Source of the DNA: Gadus chalcogrammus
Taxonomy: Eukaryota > Chordata > Actinopteri > Gadiformes > Gadidae
NCBI RefSeq assembly: GCF_026213295.1
Contig: NC_079425.1
Location: 14,406,504-14,470,503 of the forward strand
Reading direction: 5' to 3'
Length of the DNA stretch: 64,000 bases
Part shown: positions 13,237-27,003 of the stretch, in pieces
Position numbering within the stretch: position 1 is the first letter of the stretch
How the letters are laid out: each line of letters opens with the position of its first letter
Program-made: the position numbers and the translations under genes
The notes under the pieces: generated by a model
Told to the model about the DNA's origin: nothing
The model's input: the letters and a program-made list of their open reading frames with translations, nothing else
Databases searched by the model: none

Positions 13237-14429
13237 AACAGCACTCCCTCTCGTGTGATATTGCTTAAATGATGGCAGCATACAACTCAACAGTGTGTTC
13301 AAGAATTCTAGCGCTAGATTGCTATCTCTAGAGAGGGCGAAAAACTGTATGGCAGGCAATGATGAGGATGATAAATGCACTGATGTACTGTTGATATTGT
13401 ATTGACATGTACAACATTGGATTGAAAAGTAGATGGTGATTGTGTGTGCGTGCGTGCGTGTGTGTGTGTGCATGTTATCCATTAAGTAATACCCTTGATT
13501 GATATGAAAGGAAGTGAAGAATGAGAAAACAAATGACTGAGGGTGAACAAGTGACTGCAGAATTGACTCAGATTGAGGAGTTATCCTCAACTGCTGGTTA
13601 CCCTGCCCCCGTCTTGCTTGGTTGGAAATGTCTTTGACGTGTAGAATGTATGAAAACGTGTATGTGCAGCAAAGCAAATGTAAAAGGCTCTGGAACAAAG
13701 GCAGTATGACTGCATCTCTGTGTCTCCACCCAGCTTGTAGAATACTATACGTGTTCCAATTCAGCTTCTTGTGAGGAGAATTAATGAAAACAGACAAAAG
13801 ACTACATGGATTAAGGCTGCTTAACAATTCTTATTCATGGTAAAGAACACCCTGAGAAAAGCAGCATAAACATTTGTCAAATTTACATTTTTACCTTCTG
13901 TTGGTGTGTATTTTTTTAATTTTATGATAAAGCTTCAGAATTAGCATACAATACCACCAAATGAGCCCTTTAAAACATACTAAAGCAACCTTTAATAAGA
14001 AATTATGAATAATGGTTTAAGTGGGTAAAACACCTTTGTATAACACTTTTCTTTATGTTTATAATATGCTTTTTACTAGCTTCAATCTGATATTCACAAA
14101 GAGAAAATACAGACTTTTTTTTCATTTAGTTTTATATTGAATATAATAATTTAGTAATGTGCTTAGCAGCAAAAAACATTTTTTATTTTATATAATTACC
14201 AATGCCAGGAAACGAAAGAAAAGAGTGATGCATGGTGCATTAAAAGCATTTATTAATTAACCACAGAACAAACGGTGCAAACGGATGGACTTTCGTCTGA
14301 ATGAAGTTTATGACACGCTTCTAAATGGCTCTGCTTGCTTCAAAGCGGAGCGTTTATTAAAATCTTCTGGTGGAGGACTAGATATCCAACAGCTCCATCC
14401 TGGTTCCCCTATTGAGATCTCAGACACCT

Positions 14430-14535
14430 CCTATAGTTCTTCCAGCTTCAGCAGCTCCTCTTCCTCCTCCTGCTGCTCCTCCTCCTCTGTATGCGCTTCC
14501 TGATCTTCTACTCTTCTTCTGCCTCTTCTGGCCTC
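14430..14535. repeat. TCC/TTC-rich low-complexity tract
   Basis: CTCCTCTTCCTCCTCCTGCT-type sequence. The Ser- or Pro-rich frames over it are repeat artefacts. A second CTCC-rich zone is at 14835-14970. Confidence 0.75.
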
Positions 14536-15045
14536 TCCTAGTGATGTGGCTCTCACAGAACCCAATTGCTTTTCACCAAAAAAATAAAGCAAGCATTTGG
14601 ATCCAAACACATTCTCTCAATTACAATATTGGAAGGAATTTAGATAGTAATAGTAGAATGCAGAATAATAATAATAGTCAATATAAATGATAAATGCCGG
14701 TATGAGGATTTTTTTTTCCAATAACTGTTTTCCTCTTAATATTGTTAGATGTCATGCAGTAAGACCACTGAACACATCTAGAATAAATAACATGTGAGTA
14801 CAGCAAATTAATGAATCAGGTGTGCCGTTCGCCCATCTCCTCCTCCTCCACCTAATTCTTCCATCTTCTCTTCTTCCTCCACCATCTCCCCCTCACCATT
14901 TACCTTCTATCTCCCCCTCTTTTACCTCCTTCTAAATCACCTCCACCTCACCACCTCCTTGTCCTGCTCCTAGATGTCTCTTCCTGGTGCAGTTAGCAAG
15001 TTATAGATCATCATTGTTGCAACTCTGTGTGAATCGTATTGAATA

Positions 15046-15048
<3 letters not shown>

Positions 15049-15082
<34 letters not shown>

Positions 15083-15105
15083 CTCTCGCTCTCTCTGTCT
15101 CTCTG

Positions 15106-15148
<43 letters not shown>

Positions 15149-15168
15149 ATGTCTCTCTGTGTGTGTGC
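15049..15168. repeat. (CT)n microsatellite with CTGT variants
   Basis: About 120 bp of CT repeats interrupted by CTCG and CTGT, then GTGTGTG. Confidence 0.95.
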
Positions 15169-17107
15169 CAGACCCCCCAACCAGAAACGAATTGTGTAAA
15201 GATGTTTGTTAAGATGTTCTGGGGCGCTTTGTCTCTGTGCTGTTTGTTTGTGAAATGACACCTGGCAACCCTATGTTGCTCCCAGAGCAGAAGGAGAAGT
15301 CAAAGTAAGAGGAGTGGGGAGAGGAAGAAGCAGAACAGCAGGGATCTCTCTTTCCAGGGACTGCCCTATGTGCCATGACATTAAATAATAATGCTCATAG
15401 GTTAATGTGCCAGTGTAGGTGAATATCTACATATCTACAGAATAAAAGCCACGTCAAGGATGTAAGGCATTGTCATTCATCAGATATGTGTTGACAAACA
15501 GGGAGGTGTTGTGACGTAATTTTTTGCAATATTTTTTTGTAATAGGTACTTTTCAACCAGTGCAGAAGCTTTTTCCTCCATAATACTGTTAGTTTGGGGT
15601 GATGATGTGAATGCTCATTCAAACTGGTGTGGACCGAACAAGCAAACTCCAGTCGAATTGAAAACGGAGACCATGGTCTTCTTCCAGGTGCGCTCCTGGA
15701 TTGGTTTGCTGAAGATGTTAATGTCATCCCACTGAGTACAGGGAGACAAATACTTTACATTATGGTTTGAACGTACACTTATGCTGGAAACTGGAAATAA
15801 CACTATTCCGTCAGGTATACGTGAACTTTCAAAAGTGTCGCAGCCAGACATGGTGTATTCAGGAGAAAGCACTCATCGACATTTGTTTGGACAACTATAT
15901 AAGGCAATTGCTTGTGGTAACTCACAAAAACCCAGGCTAATTATTCAGTGACCGAATGGTGGATATGGGGTTATTTTAATATGCAATAACACCGAAGGGA
16001 ATTTAAATAACCTAGGACTGCAAAAAGTTGATGTTGCTCCATTATTATTGTAACTAGGAAGCGTTATTAAATTCTGTCCAGTATGAACCCTAACCAAATG
16101 AAAAGGCAACACAAATATCAACTTCACCCATGAATCTGAGTTTACCGAGCAAGTTTTGTAAGTGCTCTGGGATTAAGTAAAGTGGCTTAAAGACAGCTTC
16201 TACTTGCTTCATTTTTTAATTTTTTGTTACACTGTCCTGCCAAAGAGCTAATGCTCTCAGCTCATGCCAAAGTGTCCAATAGTGGGCAATGTTTTTTTTT
16301 TTACAAGAGCGTATCGAGGAAGGTGCAAGCAATTTGGGCAGGACAATTGGTTGCAGCCTGAGCTGTGATTGGGCAGATTGGTTGAATGGCGGAATGGTAA
16401 GCTCAATGGACCGAAGGCTGGCTGCTTACACAAAGCTGTTGGCAAACGGATGAGAGGGAGCGAGACCGTTGAAGGCAACGCATTGGGTCGGACTAGGTAT
16501 TCACCAAGAACTGAAACATCCATAACATGGCAGTAAAACTTATTTTTTAAGCAACAATCAGAATTATTTTTTGTCTGATATAAATTCTGCACAATGAAGT
16601 AACTTCAGGATATATGAATAAACACATATGTATTCCTTCCTTGATGGTTTTCTGGTGATAGATTTTACAGATTTAACATATCATGTTCTGCACTCTAGTT
16701 CAATTTGATGAACATTTTGTGAAATGCAGCATTAATTTGATGTATGTGGATATATCTTTCTGGTAATTTATTGATGGATGGATTTTGGATTTTTTTCCAC
16801 GATTTAACACAATGTATTCTCTGGTTCTTAGAGTAGTATAACTTTTAATCTGGTGTGACCCTAAGGTACCGAGGAATTGAGTGGTTTGCTATTAGTTAGC
16901 TCTAAAATATTAGATGAGTCCCTCTAACTTTAGAGGAATCCATTTTCTTTGCGTAATTAATTTTAATGGCACGCCGGTGTGACATTATTACTGTACTTAA
17001 GAAGCCGGCGCTACATTTAAAGTGCTTCTCCATTAACAAGTTGCCAGGAGACTCGTTTTAGTGTTGGACGGCTGGAGGGCCCTAGAAGTTATGTGAGGTG
17101 AATTGAT

Positions 17108-17147
17108 TTGTGTGTGTGTGTGTACGTGTGTGTGTGTGTACGTGTGT

Positions 17148-17206
<59 letters not shown>

Positions 17207-17254
17207 TGTGTGTGTGTGTGTGAGTGTGAGTGTGAGAGAGAGAGAGAGAGAGAG
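17108..17254. repeat. Compound (GT)n(GA)n microsatellite
   Basis: GT repeats with TACGTG interruptions to 17232, then GTGAGT steps, then pure GA to 17254. Confidence 0.97.
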
Positions 17255-18259
17255 CCCTGCTCTGAGGGTACCCTGTAGCGAGATAGTGTGCTCTCTCCAA
17301 ATGGCTGTGTTTGGACCTCTCGTGCAGTGATCAATATACAACTAACTTCAGGCCACAGTCACATACCCGATGTATAAGGAAGACATCAGTGCAAGCCAGG
17401 TTAAAAGCTACAAATCTATGATGAAAATCTTGCCTATAAGTCAAATACATTCATGTTGTTTTGTTTATGTGTGATGTTGCATTTTATAAAACTAAACAAT
17501 GAATGTTGATTCAAATAATAATAATGATAATAATGATATCCTATTCTATCCTATTGATTGTATTATATTGAAAACTATCAATCAGTTGTTAAAGGATTAC
17601 TTTGTTGTTTTACAACCTGAACCCTATTTTCACATCATTTTGGGTATAAGTGACTAAAGCGCATTCTTTTCTATTTTTTTGGTCTGTCCACATTAGTCAC
17701 TTAAAACTTGGAATAAAGGATCAAGGTTGAACAGTCCCAAAATGTTCCTTTCAGGAATAAGGTAATTGTATCAATTTGATAGTAATAACAAATTCCATAT
17801 AAAGCTCTGGTCGGAGTTATAAGTGCTCAATTATCAATCATAAAAATGTATTCAACAGCAATTTTAATTTTCCATCTGATGAAGGAGAAGTCTGTGGAAC
17901 AGGATAACTGTAATTTCAGGGGGGGAGAATAATAGGATAACTAACTAACTTTCATTGATTCAGGTAAAAGGTGTTCAGCAACTGGCATACTTTCAGAAAT
18001 TACTTCAGCAAAACTTTAGCTGGAAATAAGAACTTGAAGGTTCATTTTCTGTTTGTTCTCTAGACTTATTTCAAAGCTTTGAATTGTGTTTTTCGAAATC
18101 ACTTCTATGGGACACGCATTAGTCTGCCCATTACGTGTCTTTGTGTCTGTGTGTGTATGTGTGTTAGGTTTGGTTTTGCACACACTCGATGGACGGTCTA
18201 TCCCTGTATTTAAGATGTCCCTCTTAAGCTCTAACACCTACTACGTGCTCCCTCCTCAG

Positions 18260-18426
18260 TGGCTCCAGACGTGGACGGCACCCTGCGGGGTGTCCCCCAA
18301 CCAGACAGCGAGGACCATGGCCCGGAGAGCAGCGGTACCAGCACCCATGCAGGACGGAGTGCGCCTGTCCTGGCTCTCATATTGACTGGTCTACACATCC
18401 TGCTGGTGTTCAAACAGACACCCTGA
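18260..18426 (+). CDS. Terminal exon of an unidentified GPI-anchored-type protein
   Basis: A good acceptor (TGCTCCCTCCTCAG) precedes two bases of a split codon, 54 codons and a TGA stop at 18424-18426. The peptide starts APDVDGTLRGVPQPDSEDHG, continues through a Ser/Thr/Gly-rich stretch, and ends APVLALILTGLHILLVFKQTP (shown here as a hydrophobic run with a short tail). Codon third positions are strongly G/C-rich compared with the flanks, as expected for real coding DNA. The hydrophilic stalk plus a 15-17-residue hydrophobic C-terminus looks like a GPI-attachment signal, although a short single-pass tail is possible. The gene points toward gpc6 (tail to tail). In mammals GPC5 neighbours GPC6 but head to tail, and DCT converges on GPC6; the tail sequence fits neither clearly. 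I could not find the preceding exon in 1-18259. No perfect AATAAA follows before 19100; ATAAAG occurs near 18807. Confidence 0.6.
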
Positions 18427-19184
18427 GTTTGAAACATGACAAAAGCTCCCGTTTAATGACTCGACACGCCCGAATGAAACTAGGACCAATCACAGTGAAT
18501 CCCCAGGATGGCAGCACAAAGGGGGTCACAACAGGGCAGGGGAGAGGGATATAACTTATGTTGCAACAGCAAGCTGTATGTTGCGACACCGGCACGATGG
18601 GAACGTCTCCATGAACAATGTTTTGGAGCGCGCTGGCGTTGATGCGTTGAACCAGTCGAAGTCATGGCCCACAGTCGACCGGCAAGCACAGGGCGATGGA
18701 AAATGTATATTTTATATAAAACTATTAATTTAACTGTATTTCAAGTTCTATGATAAGATGACTATATACATGTATCAGAAGTTAATGCACTTTTTCTTTT
18801 CTTTTTTCATAAAGCTGTTAAACTGTAGAACTGAAGTGCATTTTTACTAACGTACAATACAGACTATAACATGGTTAACCACAGCCTATTTCTGTTCGCC
18901 TTAATCGTCCCGTTTACCTGCCCTTCCTGACTGTTGACTTTGCTGTAATGTCTTCAAAAGAAAAACATGGAATTGATATGCAACGTAAAAGTACAAAAAT
19001 ATCTATATTATTGCAAGTCTGTATAAAAGATTAACTGCTTTTTTCTTTTTCTTTCTTATTCCTTTCGACTTCCGAGATAGGAGTGTCAGACCAGGCCGTC
19101 GTCGTCTCTGATAGCGGAGCAGCTCTTCACACTAATTAAATGGCTACATTTGAATGTGGAAATTGAACCGCTGGGCCGAGAGTC

Positions 19185-19480
<296 letters not shown>

Positions 19481-20420
19481 CTTCTTACTCCTTTAGAAAT
19501 ACGTCCATTTCCCCAGGAGTCCATTATCCTGCTGCTCCTCTCCCCCGCGGGTCTGGGTGTCAGGTGATAGCGATGGCTCCTCCCCCCCCCCCCATCTTCC
19601 TTCGCAACCATTCCAATCACCACCCAACACCACACGGGCACGCCACTCAGACACTAGGCTGCAGGGGGAGGGAGAGGGGAGAGAGAGAGCGTGTAAGAGA
19701 GAGAGAAAGCAATAAGCAGATAGATAGAACACTGGGGGAGATAGTGTGAGGGAGAGCAGCTGAGGGAGTTAGAGAGAGAGAGTTTGAGAGAGAGATGGAG
19801 AGAGGGGGGGAACAAGGGCGATAGCCGCAGCGAGGGAGAATGATGGAGAATACAGAGCACAGGACAGTGAAACATGGAGAAAGAGATATTTGTTTTCACC
19901 AAGGTTGTTTTTCAGAGGCGTCTTGGTTGTTAACGCAGCCAGGCTTCGGTTTAGAGGCTCAACAGTGCAGGGAATAAACACTGCGGTGGTGGTGCCGTGG
20001 TGGTGTTAAGACTCATGCTCTCTGGTGAGTTGGTTCCACCCTCACCACCTCTCACTATACCCCTTGTTGACCTCCAGGTATCACGTTGAGTCATTACAAG
20101 CAATATCATAATCTACCCATTAGTGACATCACAAGTGCGAGTTTCCACCCAGTTGTAGGTTGTGTAGATCAGCCCTACCAGTTGGACCAGTCCACAGGCT
20201 GGTAAGTATATTTACCCATCAAACATCTGGGTAGACACTCCTACTTGTGATGTCACTAATGGGTTCATTTTGACATGGCTTGGAACGGCTAATAAACATC
20301 ACAGCTGGTGGTAAAATATAGGCTCTTTAACATCGATGAGGGTAAGAAATTATATCGTTCATCCTTTTATAGACATTACACCACAGGGCGAAATAATCAA
20401 AATCAATAAACAACAAACTA

Positions 20421-20986
20421 AGGCCCTGTCCACACGGGTGAATACTATCTTTTCCCCTCTGTTTTTCTTTGATGCGTTTCAGGAATATCTCCGTAAAGAC
20501 GGACTCATTGCAAAAACGCATCGAGCTGGAGAAATGCTGTAGTACATATTCAAGGCGCTGGTTCTCCACAAAAAAAACTGGAGCGCATCCAGCCTGCACG
20601 CATCCAGCTTGCGCGCTGTATACAAACATTCAATCGAGGAGGAGATTAAACCTTTTAAATTGGGCAGAAATTCTTTTTAATGCTCAGTTAGTAATTCAAT
20701 TTACCAAGGGGCTGTATTTAAAGCTATACAAATAATACAAAAAAATAAATAAAACTAACGTCTCCAAGCTGGTGGGGGGGCGATGACGTCATCATTTGCG
20801 TTTCAGGCGTCCACACGAATCCTAACAGGAAGCCGCAGAGGTCCGTTTTTATTTGAAACCACCCTGGGACCTGCTTTCAGAAAAGTGTGTTTTCGGGCAC
20901 CGGATCCGCCGGATCCTTCTGGACAGTCGGCCCAAAAGCACAAGACTTATGCGGTTTCACCAAAAAATTCAGTGTGGACGGGGCCT
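20421..20986. mobile_element. 566-bp nonautonomous DNA transposon with TIRs
   Basis: Begins AGGCCCTGTCCACACGGG and ends with the near-perfect inverse AGTGTGGACGGGGCCT. The inner part has further inverted echoes (CACACGAATCC, GTTTTTATTTGAAACC). There is no transposase frame. Similar 'GGCCCTGTCCACACGG' ends are known from hAT-type elements in fish (from memory). No clean target-site duplication was seen. Confidence 0.7.
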
Positions 20987-21111
20987 GAGACACTCAGGTC
21001 GAGATCAGATGAGATGTGTTCACAGAGATGCACCTTGGATCCCTTTCAGGCAATAATCTGCAACCGCATGTGATCAATTTTAAACTTTATGCCAGTAAAC
21101 TGTTTTAAGAG

Positions 21112-21268
21112 GGGGCTCACCGGGCAGAGTGCGTACCATATAGGCTCAGTCCTAAACCCAGCGACGCGGGTTCGAGTCCTGCACGTGGTCATTTGCTACA
21201 TGTCCTCCCATACCTTCCTCTCTATCTCACTCTATAATAAAGCATTAAAATAAATCTTAAAAAAAAAA
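21112..21268 (+). mobile_element. tRNA-derived SINE with target-site duplication
   Basis: An A-box-like GGGCAGAGTGCG (21122-21133) and a B box GGTTCGAGTCC (21169-21179) are followed by a tRNA-unrelated pyrimidine-rich body, AATAAAGCATTAAAATAAA and an A-rich end. The 15-base flank AAACTGTTTTAAGAG (21097-21111) recurs with one extra T at 21274-21289, marking the target-site duplication of a retroposed copy. Confidence 0.85.
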
Positions 21269-21846
21269 GTAAAAAACTGTTTTTAAGAGAAGATAAAAGT
21301 GATTGTGGAACTTCTTTTAAACCAAACTATTACCATTTTATGTTCTTTAGACATTCTAAAGTAAAACCAGTGAGTAATGGCATAGAAAATCATCTGTCTT
21401 TAATATACAATTTATCACATAGTGTAGAATATATTGTATATATACTATTATATATTCTAGTATACATTTTATAATACAGAGTATACTATAATATATCTCC
21501 CTCATATTTTATCATCTGAATAGGCTTTGAGGATGGGATCTGCTTGTTAGCTGGAGGCATTTGGACCTCAATTTCGTGGTTTATAAAAGGCAGCTTTCAA
21601 CATAGAAATGTTCTGAAGAGTTTGAGTCTATGCAGCAACCTTGCTATCAATATGAAGACATATTCCTTTCATACATTCATAGATCAGACAGAAGCCGACC
21701 TTCATTGAGTCCTTTCAACAAACCTCTGTAGTAGTAATAGTAGTGATTAGCTAGCCAATGTTCGTAAAAGTAGGGACAATCAGCCAAAGAGTCGGCAAAA
21801 AGATGGATCAGTCTGAGGTACCCACTAGGTGACTTGGGATGCTTGA

Positions 21847-21884
21847 CCAAAGGAGGAGGAGGAGGAGGAGGAGGAGAAGGAAAA
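21847..21884. repeat. (GGA)n trinucleotide repeat
   Basis: About ten GGA units, then GGAAAAAAGGAG. Confidence 0.9.
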
Positions 21885-23975
21885 AAGGAGAAGGGGATCA
21901 CCCGATAAAAAACTGGGAAGAGTTCTCTGTGGGATCATGTAGGTGTTGCTGGTATCAACTGAAGGGGCAGCTGGGGAGACTTCAGGTTTATGTAACCCAG
22001 GAAGGAAAGTTTATGTTGGGGATCATGGCATGAGGTCAAACCGTGTTGATGCAGTAGTGAACGTCATCGCTGAAGGTGCCTTAACTTGCGGCAAAAGACA
22101 TGCTGCCTAGGTGATCCACTCCCCTGATCTTTTGGTGAGGTGGATCTTTAAAAATCGTAAGCCTCACGTTTTGAACCAAGTTTTAACATGATGTCACTAT
22201 TAGAGTAAAAGAGGTGCAAGTTGTTATCACTCAACTGGGTATTAATTTTTCACTATAAGCTAGCCCTTTCCTGACATCTAATTGAGATACGGATTAGGTA
22301 AAAATGGCCCCCTGAAATTACATTAAAGTGACGAAAAACAGAAAAGCCATTCTCCATTTCCAGCCTAAAGTGCAGACCCTATCAGGATACATCTGTTCAA
22401 CAGAAAAACAGTGAAAAAGGGTTTGGTTATTGGACTGTGTTGTAGCTGCTGAGTGAAGTGCTGTTTGATTAAAGGGGTCAAGACCTCAACCCATAGGAAC
22501 CGAGTCTAATCGAGACAGCTAATCCTGGTCCATAAGTTTATGTATCTCGGAGTTCCTGCTGTCTCAGGAAATAAACGTATTAGAAAGTGGATCGGAACGG
22601 GCTAAACAATGACGAATATTGCCAGACCTTTCAATAGACCTGGGATATATGGACAAAATACTGTATGCTGGTGATTTTTCAAGATGTGTTGGTGCTGGTA
22701 CTTTCGATTGTGTTGTACATAACACAAATAGCTATTGTCTCAAACGGTTGCACTCTAATTCCACGTTTTTTGTCCTGCAATACTTGCAATGTGTAACCCA
22801 TTTTGTATTTCTTGAATAAAAATAGAAGAAACTTCATATTCCTTTGCTAGCTGAGCTAAATGGTTGCGATGGCGAGGCGGCTGTTTTTTCTTTTTCATCG
22901 GACGAGATAGTGGCACCCGGAGGGATCCCTGCTAGGGGCCAGTTGCCGAGCACTGCAAGCGAACACTGGAATTAATTTCATATTCCCAGCGAGCTTCTGC
23001 CTATCACACAAAATGATAACCACGACCTTGACAACCGCTAACACACACCAGCGCCACCGAATCCGGTGTGCAGCGCACATAGATAAAAGGGTAACCATAG
23101 AGTTTACATTGTGGCCACAACACACAGTGTGTGCATCAAAAGATTCACACAATGTTCTTTTCTTTCAGCTTGGGCCTTTTAAAAGTTCCACTCATTCCCT
23201 TAGAAAATAGTCCTACAGGCGTCCAACGTAAGAGAAGATTTTCTCTGGTATATCATCTACGAAACTTGGTCCTGATAAAGTTTAGGCTCAATAATCATCT
23301 TAGCAATCCAACAGCTAACCAACCGAGTATATAACTGTACACCAACACTGTCGATCCATTCAGTCTCTACAGATTAAATAGTGTGTACACACACACCTCT
23401 TTTTACACTGGATATAAATATATTTACACATTTTTAGGGCTCCTTCGAAAAACACATGAACCCTATTGTATTCTTGAGTATTATCAAGGTTATTTTATTT
23501 GTTTGAAGTTCGCATGGCCAAACTGAGGCCTTTCTCCAATGCAGGCCGAGTCTTGAAAGTGGTACACACATAATTTCTCAAAAGTCAGTTTTGATGGTGG
23601 ATTTGACCAAGTATAATTTAGAAACATGGTTGGCGTTTATTCGTATGTTTAATACGAATAAACCAGTTTATAAGGCATGCAAATGCCATTTTACTATACC
23701 TACTAAGCTCCCAATATCTGCCACGTATGGAAGACTGTTCCTTCTCAAATTATAGTGTAATTTGTCAATCTGCCCTACATAGCAAGTATTGTAGTGGATT
23801 GGGGTTGGCCACATGAACATGGGGTCGCTGGTCCGAGTCCGACCTCGACCAGCCATACTGTGAGACATTGAATGAAATCAAATAATGTATACATTCATTA
23901 GGTCACCATACTCGTCATACTGTAGGACCCTTCATTGTTGCTTTCAACTATATTTACATATATAGTATATGCTTT

Positions 23976-24075
23976 TTCTGCTGCAGCATATATATATTTT
24001 ATTTATATATAGATATAGATATATATTTTATATACTTATGTTCTCTCTCTCTCTCTATATATATATATTTATATA
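23976..24075. repeat. TA-rich and CT-rich low-complexity tract
   Basis: Degenerate TATATA runs with AGATATAGATA and a short (CT)n core. Confidence 0.7.
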
Positions 24076-24765
24076 CATAGATATATATTTGCTTCAGCAG
24101 AAAATGCTTCTGTCGCTCTTGTTATTCTTAAGGGCAGTCGGAGTGAAAAAAGACTGTTGATGTTGTCTCCTCTCCTCCTCCACCCCCTGCCCCCAGATCA
24201 GCTGATAACACTCTAGAACAGGAGCTGCAGGGAACCCTCTGACCCCATCTCTATATCACCACACCTTATCTCTCTCCTTCGCTCCCATGTCCTCCTCCTC
24301 CTCCCTTCACCCCTCCCCCTGTCCCCCATCCATCCTCCTCTTCCCCACTCTTCCTATCTCTTATTTTTCTGTTTAGCTTCCTCCCTCTCTCCCCTGACTC
24401 TCTCTATGGGTGTCTATCTCTCTCTCTTGCTGTATTTCTTTACCCAAACGCGATCCATCAACAAACCCAAACCCACTCCACGGTTCTTTGTTCAATGGTT
24501 GCCTGTGTAAATACTGCCGCAACCACCACTCAGTTTGGTTCGAGGCAGCGTAGGCTCTGCCAAGGCTCCATCAGATTCACCACAACTTGGAATTCAGATC
24601 AGACACCAGTCGTTTCAAAAGCTATTGCAGAATTCGATGTCAAATCCATCCAACAATAAGTGCTCATCATAGGAGGCATTACGTCTATGATTGTTTAATT
24701 ATTTAACTATCTATCTGTCTGTCTGTCTGTCTCTCTGTTTATCTCTCACTCGATATATCTATGTC

Positions 24766-24766
<1 letters not shown>

Positions 24767-24862
<96 letters not shown>
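24767..24862. repeat. (GA)n microsatellite
   Basis: About 96 bp of pure GA directly before the second 98-bp copy. Confidence 0.98.
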
Positions 24863-24863
<1 letters not shown>

Positions 24864-24864
<1 letters not shown>

Positions 24865-24961
24865 CGCGCAAGGGAGGGGGATGGAGGGGATTGAGGAGGG
24901 AGATAAAGAGTGAGAGGAGAGACTGGAGGAGGAGCAGAAGTCAAGGGAGAAAACTCATCTT
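24864..24961 (+). repeat. 98-bp repeat copy 2 (near-identical to 19383-19480)
   Basis: Same sequence as copy 1 except for one A in the G run (AAGGGAGGGGG). It is followed by three GAGACATA units (24962-24990) that copy 1 lacks. Confidence 0.95.
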
Positions 24962-25277
24962 AGAGACATAGAGACATAGAGACATAGAGAGCGAGAGAGA
25001 GAGTTAACAGAGTCAGGTCATTTCTGGGCCCAGCCAGGCCCAGCCGGACGGTCCTGGTTTCGGCCCAGGCAGTGGCTGAGGGGAGAGTGAGCGGTTACTC
25101 TGTTGTCTGTGACACATACTAATAGAGGCACTGAGCGGCACTGAGGCGTAGCGGGGTCGCCAGGGAGAGAGCTCCGGACCTGAGAGGGGTGTCAGCGGAG
25201 ACATCATGCTGGCAGGAAGGTTCTGCTGTGGTTCTCCCTATTTATGCAGAGCCCCGAGAGAACCCAGGGGAGGGCAG

Positions 25278-25440
<163 letters not shown>

Positions 25441-26404
25441 AAGGGAGTCATCTTGATTTATTGGAAAAGCTGCCCAATCCTCTGGGTGGGCAGGATTGAC
25501 TGCTGTAGATATTAAATAAATGTATGTTGCTGCTCTTCAGCTGTGAATAACGGCAACCGGCTAAGTCTAGGGTAAGGGTTGCTGGTGTTAGCTTTAGGCG
25601 GAGGATTAAATGTAATTGTCACGACTCATTTATGAAAGGCAATCAGACATTAATAAGCCGAGAAAACCCAGAGATGGAGAATCAGAGGTGTTGAGCTAGG
25701 ATTATTGTAAAAGCATCTCTTATCCAGGTAATTTCTGACGGACATTGAGTGCTTGCAAGTTAGCCTTCAGGCAGGAACATCACGTAGCGCTTTAGTAACA
25801 TAATTCAGCTCCTGCATTGGTGAACAAGCAAGCAAGTGTAAGGGACTGTGACTCTGTGTCAACAGACGCCAAACAGTGAAACAAACATGGATAGTGGCCT
25901 GGTTTGTTTGAGTGTATCACACAAGGTTTAGGGAAGGTCGCACATAAAGTGGATCTGCTCCCTTGGTGGAGAGGACGGTTTAGATTCCTTTTAAAGTGCT
26001 GCACGTTCATTCATTAGCTCCTTTTGGGGTTCGGCCCGTTTAATTGGCAAACTCTTAAGGGAGTGTAAATTGAAAAGCGAGATTTAATTTCATAAGACTA
26101 TTTCCAAAGGGATTCCTCTGTCTCACATGCCCTCAGCCTATTACTTGTCTTGGATAAAGCAATTACAACGCAGCACTGGTAAGGACCCGGCTTTGCTGAG
26201 TGTGTAAGCAGCCGGCTCTGATCCCATGCAATGCAGTACACCCTCCTGCTTTCACAGATCAGACTTTGAAGAGTTTTATCGATAGGGAGGGTTGCTGAAA
26301 AGGGATCGTATTCGCAGCTGATGTACTTTTATTTTCTAGTTGTGTTGCTGTTAACACTGGAATACATTGAAGATACAAAGATGGGATGCACCAGAGTCAC
26401 CCAC

Positions 26405-27003
26405 ATTCACACACACACACACACACACGCACACACATACTCACACACAAACACATACAATTATAATGCATTTATTATGTACTGATTACCTGTTAACTGA
26501 AGAGACACATTTTTTTTAACATTAAGCACCCAATTTCCAATCTAACACCTTTTGATGAAATTTTTTATGGATTTCTTGTGATTCACAATTGGTATTCTCA
26601 CCTAGTACGTCCTTATGCTGGATAACTAATTGTATGTATAGTAAGTCAACCTCATCTGTGCTCAGAACTGATTATCAGCATTAAAATATAGAACAATAGA
26701 ACAAAGAAGCTTATTTCTGGTTATTGCACAATATCCCAAAGTTTCCCCAGTTACACAGATACAAACACACAAATATACGCACAAACGCACGGATATACGC
26801 AGACACCAAAAGACAGAAACACACACACACATACACACAGACACCACACACATACACACAGACACAGACACGCACATGCACACACACAGAGCATACATAC
26901 ACACACACACACACACACACACATACGCCACACACACACACAAACTCACACATACACTTGCACACTTGCACACACACACACGCACACACACAAACACACA
27001 CAC
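26405..27003. repeat. Clustered degenerate (AC)n tracts
   Basis: AC-rich segments at 26405-26460 and 26760-27003, with ATAC, GCAC and AGAC variants. Long His/Thr or Cys/Val frames here are translations of the repeat. Confidence 0.9.

Noticed and set aside
13201..13827. 208-codon minus-strand frame
   Set aside because: Composition looks random, it runs through a GT-repeat and the palindromic element, and no family similarity is seen.
23805..23865. tRNA-like segment with GGTCCGAGTCCGACC
   Set aside because: The B-box-like core lacks a matching A box and a cloverleaf; could be a SINE scrap but not supportable.
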